Positions 33,560-48,341 of a stretch of 64,000 nt of DNA are shown here, piece after piece. The stretch comes from Pelodera strongyloides (lineage: Eukaryota; Nematoda; Chromadorea; Rhabditida; Rhabditidae): the NCBI GenBank assembly GCA_036852015.1, contig JAANDG010000200.1, forward strand, positions 62,001 through 126,000, in the 5' to 3' direction. A program made the translations under genes and the position numbers. Every line of letters begins with the position of its first letter. The stretch's first letter is position 1. The notes beneath the pieces are model-generated. The model was not told the DNA's origin, did no database searches, and worked only from the letters and a program-made list of their open reading frames with translations.

Positions 33560-35798
33560 TTCCATTGCAATATAACTAACATTAATTATCGTTGCCTAAT
33601 AATTAGGCGGCCCTGGTGGCTTTAATCTTTAATATTAACTACTAACTTTTTTTTTATTTGGTGCTAGTTTAGCTAAGAATTTGTACCATTGATCCATCGC
33701 GTTGTGTGTCTTTTGCTCTATAAGTATTATATCGTATGTCTGAAGTAAATGATTTTTTTTATAATCGTGGACGTCATACTCAATAATGTTATACAGTACA
33801 AAAAGCGAACTAATTACCCAGTATACAGGAAACCAGTCTGTAGCCAGCCACCATACGTTTTCACCGGAAAAAGTGAGTCTACTAACCATGTGGTGCCCAG
33901 GTGAAAGTTGAGGGAAATCTTGGTTACAAAATGTTTTTGTCCACTACGACTAAAGACGCTCAAGCATGTTCCTTCGTTTCCTCTGCCGGTTGTGCTTTTT
34001 CCATCGCTAAATTTGTTAGTTTCCTACGATAAGGGTCAAATATCGCTGAATAGTGTGTTTGCTTTAGTCCTTGATGCTCACGTCATGGCTCTTGCGAAAT
34101 GTGTGCAGGGGCTCGCTTAGTCTATTGCTCTTGTGAAATTTCTCTTTCGGCGATTTCCGTTCCCTTTTCAAATACTTTGCCCGGTGACGGCGGCTTTTTT
34201 CGCCGCAAGAAACGTGGGACAGTCCAAATTCCGAGAAAGGGAGCTGATAAACTGACTGAAAATCAGAAATCAGCATGATTTTTGTTGTTTAATTTTGGTC
34301 AAAGTAAGTCTGTATAGCTATCAAGGTACGTGATGCGGATAATATTGTAAGTAACATTGTAGAATGAACGAGTCATTAAGTACGATAATATCATTCCTTT
34401 TATATTTTTTATTCAAATAACTTTTACAATCAATAAAAAAATATGAAAATGGACACGAATGTTCGTAATAGAATAGGAGATCGCGTTCTATTTGTCGCAG
34501 GAATATTGAGTTTGTAATGAATTTGTGTGGATAATGACTGAGAAGTTACAGCGGTATGGCAGGTGGTTTGTGAAACGTAGGTTGGATAAATGGATCCATG
34601 TTCATGCATTGCATGCAAATTTTAGAGAATTGCATGCAATACATGATGGTAGTGCACTTTTTTCACCATACACTTCGCAGACCGCGTGCTATGCAGCTTT
34701 ACAGACTTAAGTGTTAACACATAGTAGTACTGTACGCTACAACAAAAACTCCACGTAAAGCATACATATACAAAAAAAACTGACTAGAGTGAAATCACCA
34801 GGATCAAGCTGTTCAATGCGAACAAAATAAATTCGATGTGAAAATAAATGTTTAAAGTGGTATGAAACGTGGTTTTAAAATTTGGGCTGGACCGAATGCA
34901 TTCCCAACATGTTCATGTATTATGTGAAAATTTATTCCACTTGTGACGTGCCCAGAAGCACGCAAAAGTGCTTACTCTACAATACTTTCAGCACTCCAGC
35001 AAACGATTCATAAACCACGTTCCGTACAGCTTTAAAGATAAAAACGTACGTTAAAAAATCTTGCGAAGCTAGATTGCACACTTCGTAACATTGCACATTA
35101 GCGAGGACAATCTAAGAAAAAAAGAACAAAAGAAACAACAACAAATTATGCTAAAAAAATTGTAGCCTTGAAAACGAAATGATTGACTCTGAAACATAGT
35201 AACCTAATAATCAATAATAATAAATTTGGTCAAATCATTTCTCAAACGCTCAAGTAGAAATTCAGGGATTGTGCCGTTCGTTCACTTGATGTCCAGTAAT
35301 TATTACGTTCCAGCAATAATTACGTAATCAGAAAATGTATCTATTAATTATTACGCTTTTTTTAACGGCAAGAAATTATTTGGGGATACTGTACCAGTTG
35401 GTTGGGAGGGCTTGATTTGCGTATTATAATTTCTATCGTTGGAATATGGTGATTTTCTAAAAGTCTACAAGCACTGTCGTGGAATGAAAAAAAGTGGTGC
35501 AGAGATTCGGGTAGAATTTAGATAATGTCCTTTAGAAGTAGTTTGTAATTTAACCGGGCAATTAGATTGGGGGCTTCAATAAACTTACAATTAGGTGAAA
35601 CGCAGCGCATGGTGAAACCCTGATGATGGTGAAACGCCGCACAAAAAGTCTGATACAGCAGCGCGGCGGAGCCTCCATAGGGTGCGCAGGGGGCTCGCCA
35701 AGGGGCGCGAAAGTCCGGTCGGCGTATCTGCGGTGCACATTGTATCTACCGCGCGGTAGGTGCGCCACAGCTGCGCCATGGTACGAGCGCTCCGCCCG
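33560..35798. other. Convergent intergenic region with TTAA elements
   Basis: Lies between the ATF4-type stop and the peptidase stop on the other strand. It holds two elements with GGTATGRMACGTGGTTT ends (34546-34704 and 34852-35035) and a GC-rich patch at 35600-35795 with many 'gcgc' and 'gtgcgcc' words. No exon chain was found. Confidence 0.6.
34852..35035. repeat. TTAA element, family C (GTGGTATGAAACGTGG)
   Basis: TTAA-AGTGGTATGAAACGTGG at the left and CCACGTTCCGTACAGCT-TTAA at the right, 184 bases. A less perfect relative at 34546-34704 begins 'acagcggtatggcaggtgg'. Partial matches occur at about 48945, 52895, 53202-53362 and 58685. Confidence 0.75.
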
Positions 35799-38700
35799 CT
35801 ACCAAACTTGGCACTTGTGTTTGGGATTCATCGGACTGCCCAGCGGGCACTTCCACGCTTCGGAGAATTCCTGAATTCAAGTTAAATATAAATATAATCT
35901 TCATCCGTCCGTCAGTAAGTTGATGCATAGGTACGAGATTGAAATTCAAACCGAAGAAGACTATGCGACATTTTTTCGCTTAAAACCCCGCATTTTCGGA
36001 TTCTTCATCACTACAAACTTATTAACAGCAGAATCTTTTCTTATCAAGGAACCTCAAGCTTATCGTTACATGTGGCTCAATTTGCCAAACTTCTCATCAT
36101 CATTTTATGTGATGCACACTTATATATAATCTGTCAATAAATTATTTAAGAAACGTTGATACCTTTCGATTTTGTAGCGGTATAATAGCTCTGTACTTGG
36201 ATGGCGCGTGGACATCAGTCATCACGAGTTGCACATAATGTTTTGGTCGAACCACCGAACACCAGTTCTAAAATTTATCGAGAATTGAAGGGACAGTCAT
36301 AAATTCGGGGAGAGAGAGAGAGGAGGGAGAGAGGGAGAGAGAGGGGAGAGAGAGGAAGGAGAGAAGAGAAAGAGGGAGAGAGAGGGAGAGAGAGAGGGGA
36401 GAGAGGAGAGAGAGGGAGGAGATAGAGGGAGGGGAAAAGGTTACTAATAGTATTTTGTGAAGCTCGGCAAACTTGCCGTCAAGTATACGGTGTACTCATG
36501 AACTGCACGCTTAGTGATTCGGAATTTCTGTAGTTTTCGGAGCATGACTTATAATTCGCTCACATTTGCATACGCCAAAAAGAACATTTGTTCAGAAGTG
36601 AAGTTCTGGAATCCCGGAAGCGCTGGCTCGTCATCGGTGGTATTACGCCGCCATGCACGGTATGCCTGCGAATTGGATATTATTATAAATAATAAAATAC
36701 AAGTATTCATCAGGAAGGCAAAAGTGCCTTTTACTACAACCATTGGCCAATTGTCACAAAATAATGATAAGAATTTTTTTTACTATGACGTTCCTTTCAT
36801 GCCTACTATTGCCTACAATGAAACTCAAGAGTTGCGCGCGGCAACAGTTTGGGGGTGTTTCCCGCAAAAGAATTTGATGCACGCCGCAAAAGTTTTTCCA
36901 CCGACTCTGGTTGCCGTTTTGGTGCGGGAAACACCCCCAAACTGTTGCGGGAAACACCCCCAAACCGTTGCCGAAAAGGTGCGGAAACGGTGCGGGAAAA
37001 GTAGCAACTACAAAAAAAAAGCAGCGTGTTGGATTCGGACCCTACACTCTTGTTAGATACTTTCTCTGAACAGCACCTTAGACCACTCGGCTACACAACA
37101 CATGTGAGACCTGTGCTTGCGGAAAAATATTAGTACAACAACTGCCCTTACGGCAGATCCTCCGAGCGCTTTCAAAAACGTTGCCGAAAAGTCGCGGAAA
37201 TGGTGCGGGGCGCAATTTGCGCGCCGCACCATTTCCGCACCGTTTCCGCACCTTTTCGGGAAACACTTTGCGCGCCACTTCTATTCCGCGCGCATTTTGT
37301 TTCCCATTCCTTTGCGGTGCGCATTTTGTTTCCCGAAATGGTGCGGCGCGCAACTCATCGGCTCTCAGTGTACCAACCACAGCACGCAAAGTGTGAGCAA
37401 GGTACGAGCGGAAACATTTGGCGCTCATTGGGCACTTTCTCAGCTTCAGTGACCTGACGTAGCCGCACAAAGTCTTCACCCGCTAAAGTGAACAAGAAAC
37501 TCACATTAAACGCAGTTTTCACTCCACCGTTGTCAGCTATATTCTCGCCCAAACTCAGGCGACCGTTCAGCTTGATGCTTGCTTCTTGGATCTGAGAAAA
37601 TAAAGGATTTTTTGATTTACTGTTATACTTAGTACTAGTTAATAAAACCCAGAGCAGGACGGACCGTGTATTTTAGACACGGGACCCGCGCGGACTTCAG
37701 TTCTCTTGCGAAGACGGGCTTAACCTTTTTTAACATACGTAAATCATTTCGGGGATACACTGATAAAACCTCGCGCCTCCGCCGCTCAAAATGTGGATCC
37801 GCCACAGCGGGGCGGTGCACCCAGTGGGTGTTTCAAATGAGAGGTTATACTGATTACGGGAGGCGCGCGACACGTGCGCCTCGGGCGCGCCAACAGGAAT
37901 TATATACTTTTTGCGCACCCCAAGCGCCTCTACAGACACTCACCTCTACAGAACCATACTGATCGACAAAGCATTGCGTTTTATCGGCGAATTTTTGAGC
38001 CGTTTCCGCGTCCCACCAATCATTCAGATTACCAAGCTCATCATAGCGACCGCCTGAAAATAAATAAATAAATAAATCTTTTACGCCTCAAGAGCGTGCG
38101 TCTTTATTCAAGGGTGAAAATACAGTAGCAATGTTTGCTTATGACGTGTTCCGCAGAGGTCCTGAGAGCAGTAGGCGAAAAGTGTTTAATATTAAAGCAA
38201 TATCAAATCCATGATGTTTCATTGTTCCAGACTAATGACACGGGCTTAGTTTTCATCTGTAACTGGACGTATACTATGTTGAGCGCGACTACGATCTGAT
38301 CAATATTGGAGGCATTGACTTGGTTGAATCACCTGTCCATTAATGTAATTACACCACTATTTCACCCACCATGATGTCTCTCCTGAAACTTACCTTGGTA
38401 TTTATACCTACACCGTACTACTAGCCTGATCGGCTGGTTACCCTGATACCACCAAAACACCTACCCTGGTCATCAAACGCGTGCGAGACCTCGTGCCCGA
38501 TCACAGCGCCCACCATTCCGTATGTTATGTAGTTGGGAACCCCAAGTGTCAAGAATGGGAACTGCATAATACCCGCCGGGAAGACTAAATGTAGCAATAT
38601 GTGCATTGAAATATTGATATTTAGTGTGAAATGTCCATGCCAACAATTCATTTTTCATTTTTCCTCCTCTAACATAAACGCAACGAAACGTTCGTTGAAA

Positions 38701-41700
38701 AAATTTTTTTTTATGTATGACAAAACTGTGCGCCATATATTATATTGTGCTCTTTGAACGTTTTGTGCGTAATAAATAAATTATTGATCTTAAAAATCAA
38801 AAATTTCTTTTACGATTCAAGAGCTTGCACCTTTACACAAAGTTTGCTTATGATTTGTTCCGGAGAGGTACTGAGCACAGGCAACGAGTTCCAGGTGACA
38901 AATTGCTCGACGTCTTCGGGCTTAGCCTTCGGGCGTTGATTGGTTGATTGATATTATTTATGTTAGAATCATAACAACTCACTCATTTCGTTGCTGTTGG
39001 GAGCGTAGTATGCGTCGACTTGAGCTGGACTCTGATACCATGCCGTTCTGAATTTCAGTCAATAAGCACCATTTTCCGGAGTTTCCATAGGAACTTTAGT
39101 ACTCACTAAATATCTGTTAGGCGCTACTTTCAGTCGTGATTTCTTCCCTACACTGGGGAAACTCCGCGGCTGCGCGGCGCGCCTATGGCGCAAAAATGTT
39201 GCGCGGCGGTCGCGGCGCAAATAGTCACGATCCCGAAAACGGATCCGCGGCTGGTGCGCCCCAGGTGCGATCATCGATAGTATAACTATCGATGTGCATC
39301 ATTATAATTAACTTCACTTATTCAGAAAGCAGCAAACTTAAAAATTTACTTAAAGGGATCGGTTCACCTTAAATGGTGTCTGTTTTTTTTGTTTCTTTAT
39401 TTTCTATAAGGGATAATAAAAATTTGGAATACAAAAAGTAGTGTTCAATTTCAATACTCACAGAGATATTAGGTGATAAAGTGGTGGATTGATCGGTCTA
39501 AAATGGCAAAGGGTAATTGTCTCTATACAAACAAGGCAGGAAAAAAAAAACAGACACAATTTAAGGTGAACCGATCCCTTTAACATTGGAGTCTAGTGAA
39601 AACGACAAATTTAAAAGTTTTAAGAGAATTTCATAAAAATTTACCGATCAAGTGGTTGATTGAGTCGTTGCAATTCTTCTGAATATCGAGCCAATTTTAA
39701 CCGGATTGTTAGATGGAGAAGCTGTTCTCCGCGCGTAATTGCCTGCAAAAAGTGTATGAACTGATTGCAAAATTGTGGAACACACATTCTCCCCTCTCTC
39801 TCTCTCTTTCTCTCTCTCTCCTGTATTACAATCTCGAAAAAAAATGAGCTAGAGCTTTCCGTGAACTGTTGCATAGATTCGCACACTGTCCCTTATTAGT
39901 ATGATGGTGTCCTTACCGCACCAACATCTTAGGCTACCTTTTGGTTTGCGAGCTAATAGCTACCACCCCAAAAACTTTTCTTTTTTGCCCTACGATTCGT
40001 TGATCCAATAAACATTTATTAAAAGAGACCGTATAAATGGCTTACACATAGTTGTATTAGTGTTTAGGCTTAGGCTTAGGCTTAGGCTTACATCGTCTAC
40101 AGAAAGTGGAATATCAAGAATCAAACCAAACTACTCACCATTCCCCAGTGTTCTTTCATCCATGCGTCGTCGAAAAGAACTGCGGGAAATCCGTTTTTGT
40201 ACTCGATTTGCTTGGCCTGCAATCAAATAAGAAATAAAACACTAATCGTAGCTATATAGCTTGTACTAAACAAAGCCAGTAATTTCTTTACAGAGAAACA
40301 GTGCAAAGTTAGCTAAATCTGGGCTACTATTAGCTGGCGATTATTTCCTTTGTCTATGCACAATTGTAATTAACGATAATTATCTAATTGCCAATAAACG
40401 ATAATTAACCTTATCAAGTGCCCGCCCCCGTGTCGCTTCATCCATCCAATCCAACGTTCGCAACTGTTTCATGAATTCCTCTTTGAGATACGTCGTCAGC
40501 TCTTCCATCTAAATAAGGCGAAGCTTGAGTTGGTGGGAAGCATTAAGTGCCAAAGAGGCGCCGCACACCCACAAGTGGCGAAATTTGCGCGGTCCTACCT
40601 CTTTGTGTGTACCAGAGGCCTTATTCACCAACACACAGGGGGGCTCCCTTAGGCTCACGAGCGCTCTGAAGCTCTTCTGCTCTCGCACTCTCTACGCACT
40701 CTTTAGCTCCCTGGGGACGCCAGGGAGGGCTCCCTGTGTTCCGCTAGTCGCGCAACTCTATAACTCGCTCTACCGTAACCTCTACAACATTTGAACCATC
40801 TTTTGAACCACCTCACCTTTTAGAACCTGCTCATCAATTGTATACTGTATTGTATCGAAAATGAGAAAAGAAAACACATTTTTATTCGATTGTTTTGATG
40901 TGCTCTTGATGTGACTGCACGCTCTAGCTCTGATCCGAGAACTTCTTCCCCCAAGATGATCCAGTGATCTTCTGATGAACTCTTCCCTCACGATGTTCAC
41001 TGCAGTGATCCCGTTGAGCCGAGGACTTCCGTGATACTCTTCTTTTCGGGCTGCCACTATCTGGAGGCCTCTCTTTCCTCAGGTACCTTTGTTTATTTGT
41101 CATTTATCGTTATTCAATGTTTCACTCGTATTGGTCTTCAATGAGTCATTCGATCAGTTAAATCTCCAAAGAAGACTGAACTTCTTTCAGTGTTTCTCCG
41201 ATCCTCAACCTTTGGACTCGTTCTCTCCATCGGGCAGTACCACATTGTTAATCCCTCACTTTGTCACTTTGTTAATCGATAAATTGTGTTTTCTTAATGA
41301 TGTGTCTTTTGTTGGTAAACGCAAGTAACGGGTTTCTGATTTGTGTACGGTTTGTGGTGTTTCTGTTGTACGGCCGGTGTGGCAACTCCTGCGGGAAGGG
41401 CCGGTCGAACACCCGCGTGTTGGTGAATACGGACTCAGAAGTTCGTCTACATGAGGAAACACTGTAGGCCTATGCGCGACAGAGTAGTGAAAAATGGTTA
41501 ATTATCCTTTGGTACCAATTGTGAGTTTCCAACAATGAAATACAAGAAAAAGTGTGGTCAACTGAAAAAGCACTGACTTTTGGCATCGCTCGGTGTTGCT
41601 CGAAGAAATGTTCAACAAACAGCTTTCCAACGGGCATGTCCATTATAAGAACCGATAGAGTGACGCAGTCCTCCCACCTAGGAAATTGGGCAATTGATAA

Positions 41701-44700
41701 TTGGGCAATGTATGGTAGCTAAAGGCACCGGGTACAGTACTCGGGTGCTCGGTAATGACACGCGGTGAACTTTAATCATAGGCCATAATTGGCTGACGTG
41801 CGGTAGATTTTTCATTGGAAGACATATTGTTGGGCTTGAACCTATTTCACAGACCAATTTCACAGCATCCATAGATAATCAAAATCTAACAAGAAGCATG
41901 CATACACCCCAAACGCGATCCCCACTAAAATACTAATATTGGTTAAAAACCAATTTTTCTAGTTGTCAGGAAGTTAGAAGTTCTTACCTATCAGGTGGCG
42001 GTGAGTTGAACATTCCGGTTTGATTGGCTTTAAATTGGTAGAATGGTTCTCTAGCAGTTGGTGGAAGGAATGGCGAGAAACCCTAGAAAATGTTGGGCTC
42101 AATTGACTAAGCAATACATTTTTGCCTGCGACGACCTAGGGAACCTCTAGATACTCCTCGTAGAGTTCGTATGGGTAAGGTAGCGGTAGCTTCTGGGATG
42201 TAATTGCCCAACTCCTACCTGGTTTCTATAAAATAAGAAGCATACCTGCACAATTCGCCACGATATGTAGTTGGCAATTGTCCGCGTATCAGTGTTGTGT
42301 AGGATATGCTGAAAAGCTGTTTGTTATTTTCAGAATGCGACGTTTACTGTCGACGTCGTTCAACATATTTATCTTTGAAAAGGGATATAAATCATCAGGA
42401 AAAGTAATTAAAAAAATAATAACAATAGTTTCAGTTGAGAAAATTGGCTGAAAATTCTACCTGTATGCCCCTGAAGTACTCCAGTTCCCTGATTATGACC
42501 GTGGCATTGTCAGAGACGTCGACGAGTCCGTCGAACACCTGGTGGATGTAGCCCTCGAGGTCGAGCTGTAAGGCCATATTTAGATAGTTCAATAATTCTT
42601 TTCCGACAGAAGCTTGCTTATTCTTCTGTTGCGAACGCATCGATAAGGGTGCGCAGACATTTTTTGGCGGCGGCGCGGCAAGTGCGCCACAAGTGGGCCC
42701 CATTGAAATCACTCGAAAAAGAAGGCCAAATAAAGACAAACCAGCGGGAATTCAGTCTTCAGCTTCCACAACTGATATCGATTATTGCCTCGCTCTGGAT
42801 CGCGTCGTACCTAGACGATTTAAATTTATGTGTTATTGATTGAGTTTTATACTACATTTATGTATTGATTTATTGATTTATTAACTGAATGATTCGGCAT
42901 TTTAAGCATAAACATTCGTGGTTACTAATGTAATGTTGAAACTAAATTAATTCAAAAAATAGCGCACTTGTTCTTCGGCAGAAAAGTTGACCAGCTTCAT
43001 TTCAAGCTCCATGGCCTCCTCCATGTCCTTCATAGCTCGATCTCGCGGGGCTCCTGAAAACCTACATGCGGAGACGAATCCAGAATAATTGCGGGACGAC
43101 CATTACTGTATGCTAATACCCATGAATAAAAGCCACCCCCACACACAGTCTATATATAGCCTTTATGCTAATTTAGCTCAACCAAGAACTATGACTGTGA
43201 GCATTATTTGTCGAGGTCAGGGAAAACATTTTTTCGGACATTTTCTATTACACACTGTTAATCAACTCCTAAATTTCTAAGAAATATTCAAAGCAACACA
43301 CCAAGCGCTACGGCCGTCTGTACCATGAGTGTAGTATAATTCTGTATCATCGGATCGTCCATTCCCATTAAGTAAGGCCATCGGGAACCGGCACCCCATT
43401 TGGGTTGATCGAGCTGAAATACGCTAAGTTTAGCTGATTTTCGTTACATGATGATGCGCCTTTAAAATTATTTGCGCAGTCTCTAGTACTTTCTTAAAGT
43501 GTCACGTTTAGTGCCACTACCTTAATCAAGCACTTGTTAGTGGACAACGCACAAGCCCAACCAATTGCACACGTCTAGCGCATGCATGGCACACGTCGCG
43601 CGGCGTACCTTCTCCTCTGCGCGGCACAATCTCGGAGTTGCAATAACTAACCTCGATGATCGATCGTGAGCTGTTATTCGGGTCGTGTGTGACGGCGAGT
43701 TCCAGAATTACAGCGTTAACCCCAGTTCTATTCATAATGACGGCCATCTGGTGCTCCCAACTATGCGGCCATGGTTTCCATCTGAAGTTGAACAAACATA
43801 TTGTAGATTTATGTCTAGTTCAAAATAAAAAATAACAGACTACATAGGAAATATATTACAGACTACAGACTAGAAAAATTCCGAATAACCAAGAAAAGAA
43901 AAAAATGGAAATTTTATGTTGAGATGAATGGATCCAGGTGCTGTACTTTACTACACAGTACTTTTTTACAAAGTATCGTAATCTAAAAAAGTGTACAGCG
44001 GCGGGGCCGGAGCCCCCGCGCAGCCCGGGCCCGTGTTTTTTTTCTCTGAAGAGAATCAGGAGTCGCATTTTTCTCTCGTAATATAAACCCTGATATGTAA
44101 TTTATGGAGCAAATTTTGAAACGTCAAAATAAAACCTCTACTCACTTGTCTCCTAATAAAGTCGGCCAGCCGCCCACCCAGTTAAGCACATCAGTCACCG
44201 CGGCGCGACCGGAACGCTCCAACTCGTCTGAAACATGACATCAAAATGTTATGCTACGTGGTTTGCGAATGGTACGTAACATGAACAATCGCTTCAAATG
44301 TGCAAAGAAGAAGGAAGACAAGAAGGGTGGGCGTCGCGAAGGTGCCGCCTCGCCACTTTTTGCTGCGCACCAACAATTACTTCGCAGCGCCATTTAATAT
44401 TCTGACTATTTCTTACCTTCATCGAGGCACTTTTTGAAATAACCTTTGGCTAGACGGTCCCATAGTTTGTCGGAAGGTTGATCGGGCTCCTAAAATTGAA
44501 AATATTAGAAAATATTTTTGTTCGTGTGTGCCGCGAACGAGGGGCGCACCTATGGTGCTACAGGGCGTCGTGCATAACTCATTTAAGCGGCATACCACCT
44601 AAAACTTAATCAACGCTGTGCGGGTAACCAAATTTTAAAGCATTGTCGGCCACTTTTTGAGACGTACGATTCAAAAAACAGGATGTTATATCGCTTTAAA

Positions 44701-47700
44701 AAAGACACACCTGCAAAATACTCTTCAATTGTTTATTCAACCGGCTTTGAACGTCACTGATCGTGTGCCGCAGAGGTTTATTCGAGGGCAAATCCCGGTT
44801 CAGACCATAATGTCCACAGGCGAATTCGTAGAAATCTTCGCATGGGTTAATCTGAAACGATCGATAATAATATTTTCAGTAAGATAATTGCTGGCTAACA
44901 ACCCTGAATGTCATGTGTTTATCTTTCCACAGAGGAAGTATGTAGTTAATGTAGTTTGCAACACAATAAAACATCATGTTAGCAAAGCTCTGCCAATCAG
45001 TAAGTACTGGACATAATTAATGATATACTTTTTAAACATGCCTTATCATTAAGGTTTTCCGCCAAAAACCCAGCTAATCGAACGCAGTCCCTACTCGTGC
45101 ATACAACTTGTTCGTGATTTGTGGCCGTGCGATCTAGCGCGTTCCGAGGAGGTGCATATAGAGGAAGACCTGCAATGAGCTACAATTGAACACATCTTTG
45201 CCTAAAGTGCTCTGCCTCAAGCTGAAGGTGCGGCAGGTACGCTACAAGTGCGCCAACTGAAATTATCCTTTCTATATTCTGGGCGCACCCGCCGCGCACC
45301 ATAAGAACGAAAAAGAGGCGCACGGCTCTGATTTTTGTGCGCAACGTTGCAAACTTTCGAAATTCAGGTCAACACCTTTAGCAGGTCAGGTCGGGTCAGC
45401 AGGTCAGCAGCAAATTCAGGTCAGCACTTTTATTTAAAACTGACCTTCATTAAATATCCTGTATCCTTGTAAGCAGAGTAACCATATCAAGAAGAGAGTG
45501 GTGAGAAAGAAGAGAAGGAAGACGACGAGAAACAGAAGGACGAGTTCCAATCGGGACAGTCCGTTGCACCATCGTCTGAATTAAAGGAATGTAATTAAAG
45601 CGGTATAACACCCGGTTTTTGAAACGCCGCGCGCGCGACTTGAGTGCCCCCATTGGGTACGCCATCAAAGTTTAATGTCATATCCTTTGATTCAGTCAGC
45701 GAGCATCAGAGCTACTGGCAGTCTCACTCCCCCCTAAGCCTAAGGCTGACTCATGGAAACTATCATTTCCAGAACCTTTTCAGAACCTTTTATCGGCATG
45801 CCAAACCGGCGAGTCTCCATTGATATCTGCTTTCATATCGATTAGCAGGTGGAAGGACCGCAGCCGCGCTTACATGTCCGTAATCAAGTACGGTAGTCGG
45901 GGCGACATGTAAATTATATCGAATAGAATAATCAGTGGCCAAAATAATTATAGGTTTCTGCAAACTGAAAGTATACTCTTGGATGAAATAAATAAATTAA
46001 CATTCCCGAAAGAAGACACAAAGGGAGAAACTTTTACGATTAATTAAAAAAATTATGATAATGTTCGGAATTGAAAAACTTCGGTGAGTATATTCAAGAA
46101 GGAGAGAGAGAGAGAGCGAGGATGAGAGAGATGGAGAGAGATGATGATGATGGAGAGGGGAGTGAGATAGATCAAGCAATAGACCGAGAGTAAACTAGAA
46201 ACAGAGAAAATAAGTAAACTAGATAAATCTTATTTTCATCCAGGTGGTATTCACTCGCGCAGTCAATTATCTGAATTAGCCAAATCACTCCCTCACAGAG
46301 AGCTAAGTTATTTTTCGAGTCAGCGAAAGTTACGACAAAAATAACTCGATCATAAACCAGCATAAAAATGGCAAGAATAAAGACGACTTTATTCATCATT
46401 ATCCCCAGATCAATTAACCGGGTGTATTTATGTATGTAAGGACCATAATAACCGTACAATCAACCTACAGGGTATATACTTTCATACTTTCATACCTACT
46501 GCTTACTTGGTATAGGAATACCTATATGAAATCTCAGCTCACTGGGTCTGGTCTGGGTACGGTTATCTACGGGGTATACAAAAAACTACGGGTACACCAA
46601 CCTACGGGGTATACCTAGCCTAAAGGACTTTACATGCCTCGATAAGGCAACATAAAACAGGCCTTAGGGTTATGAGTAGCTTCGGAAAGAGGAACTTGGC
46701 TTCTTAATTAGGCATTCCAAATTGAAGGGACTGGGCACATGGGTATTGTGAAAACAAAAAAAGTCCTCATTCAGAAGAAGGAGAGGAAAAGAATAATTAG
46801 AAGCACCATTAAATGGAAGGAAGATGAACTCAAGGGATAACATTTGAAGAAGGAGAGGGAGAGAGCGAGACAGAGAGAGAAGGGGAGAAGTTGTGAAGAG
46901 ATGGTAGTTAGAGATAGAGAGAGAGAGAGAGAGAGGGAGGGAGGGAGAGAGAGAGAGAAGGAGAGAGAGAGGAACAGAGTGAGAGAGTGAGATATTATGT
47001 TCCTTTTACGGAGAGAGAACAAGAAAGAGGGAAAACTACCGAGGAGAGTATGGACTAAATGTTTCAATAGAAGATATGACCAATGCTTAGATCGAGAGGT
47101 TTATGGTATAAAATATTCAAATTTATTTATTTATTTTGTCCAGTTGCATGGAAACAGTGCCTAGCTGTCTAGGATTTGAACTGTATATATTTTTTTTAAA
47201 TAGTTGTAAGGGACTGCGAGGGAAGCTGTGCTTTGTTGCTTCTATTAGTAGTAAAAAACATATTTAGCATAAGAAGAAAACACAGTTATGAAGTTGTAGG
47301 CCTTGAATACCCTATTCAAGCTAGAAGTGTTAAAGCGAAATACCGGCTGGTTTTTGGAACGCATCGAGTAGACCAGCATTCTTATGCCCTTATTCGGCTT
47401 ATGCAAATGGACATAAATTATAAAAAATCGAGTTAAATTCGAGCAACTTTGCATAAATACATAAGAATTTTGTCTACGATGCGTTTCAAAAGCCGCAAAG
47501 ATCTATATGTGTATGAGCAAAGATATCATACGAGTTCATTTTCACGGTCATTTTCACACATTACATGCTAAAAGCTAAAAGTGCGTGCTGTGTGTGTGGT
47601 ACCTCGTTACTGCTTACACCGGCTCAACTTGCACTTATGTGAGAAAAAAACTATGAGCTATTTGGCTGTCGCATTGTATAAAAAATTGAATATGAAACCA

Positions 47701-48282
47701 CAAAAGTGACCAAAGACGTAAAGTGTCTTAGCTTCATAACCTAACAATAAGCAACAAAACATAGAAAAAAGTTATAAAAGCACAATGTATCATGTGTTGC
47801 ATAACAACTTCCACCAAATATAATATACTAATCTAGTTAAGTATTCCATTGCAGCAGATGTGAAAAAAATGTTCTAAATTTAAGGTAAGGCTAATTAATA
47901 CTGATTAGGTACGGTGTATATTACAAACCCGAAGAATAGATCGAGAGAGAGAGAGAGAGTTGGGCCCAGAGAGAAAGAGAAAACTTCAGAGAAAATAAAA
48001 TATTGGCTTGTTCCACATAGAAAGATCAAAAGATTTCTAGGCTGTCTTTTCTGCAGCCGATCCAATCTGTCACTTAATTAGAACGCGGAGATTTTCTTTA
48101 CTTTTCTTGCGTTTTTTTTTGCATTTTTTTTATCAAAGAAAACAATCTAGATACTTTTTCTGCTTCAAAGCTATGTGTGGACTTATTTACTTAAACAATA
48201 CTTCGCATAGTCATAGTTAGATTTTCACGAACAGCTTACGGATTCACTCCACATATATTCAAATTATCGAATTCGGGTAGAG

Positions 48283-48341
<59 letters not shown>

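Noticed and set aside
36514..37056. Open frame of 180 codons on the plus strand
   Set aside because: It is antisense to the peptidase exon 36564-36665 and then runs through an inverted-repeat element and the tRNA-like relic. No family features were seen.
40782..41460. Possible LTR or retroelement fragment in a peptidase intron
   Set aside because: No paired terminal repeats, primer-binding site or protein motif could be found, so it is listed only as unexplained intron sequence.
46172..46459. Hydrophobic minus-strand frame considered as the peptidase membrane anchor
   Set aside because: It does not have matching splice phases. The exon at 45445-45575 fits both neighbours and has a better anchor.
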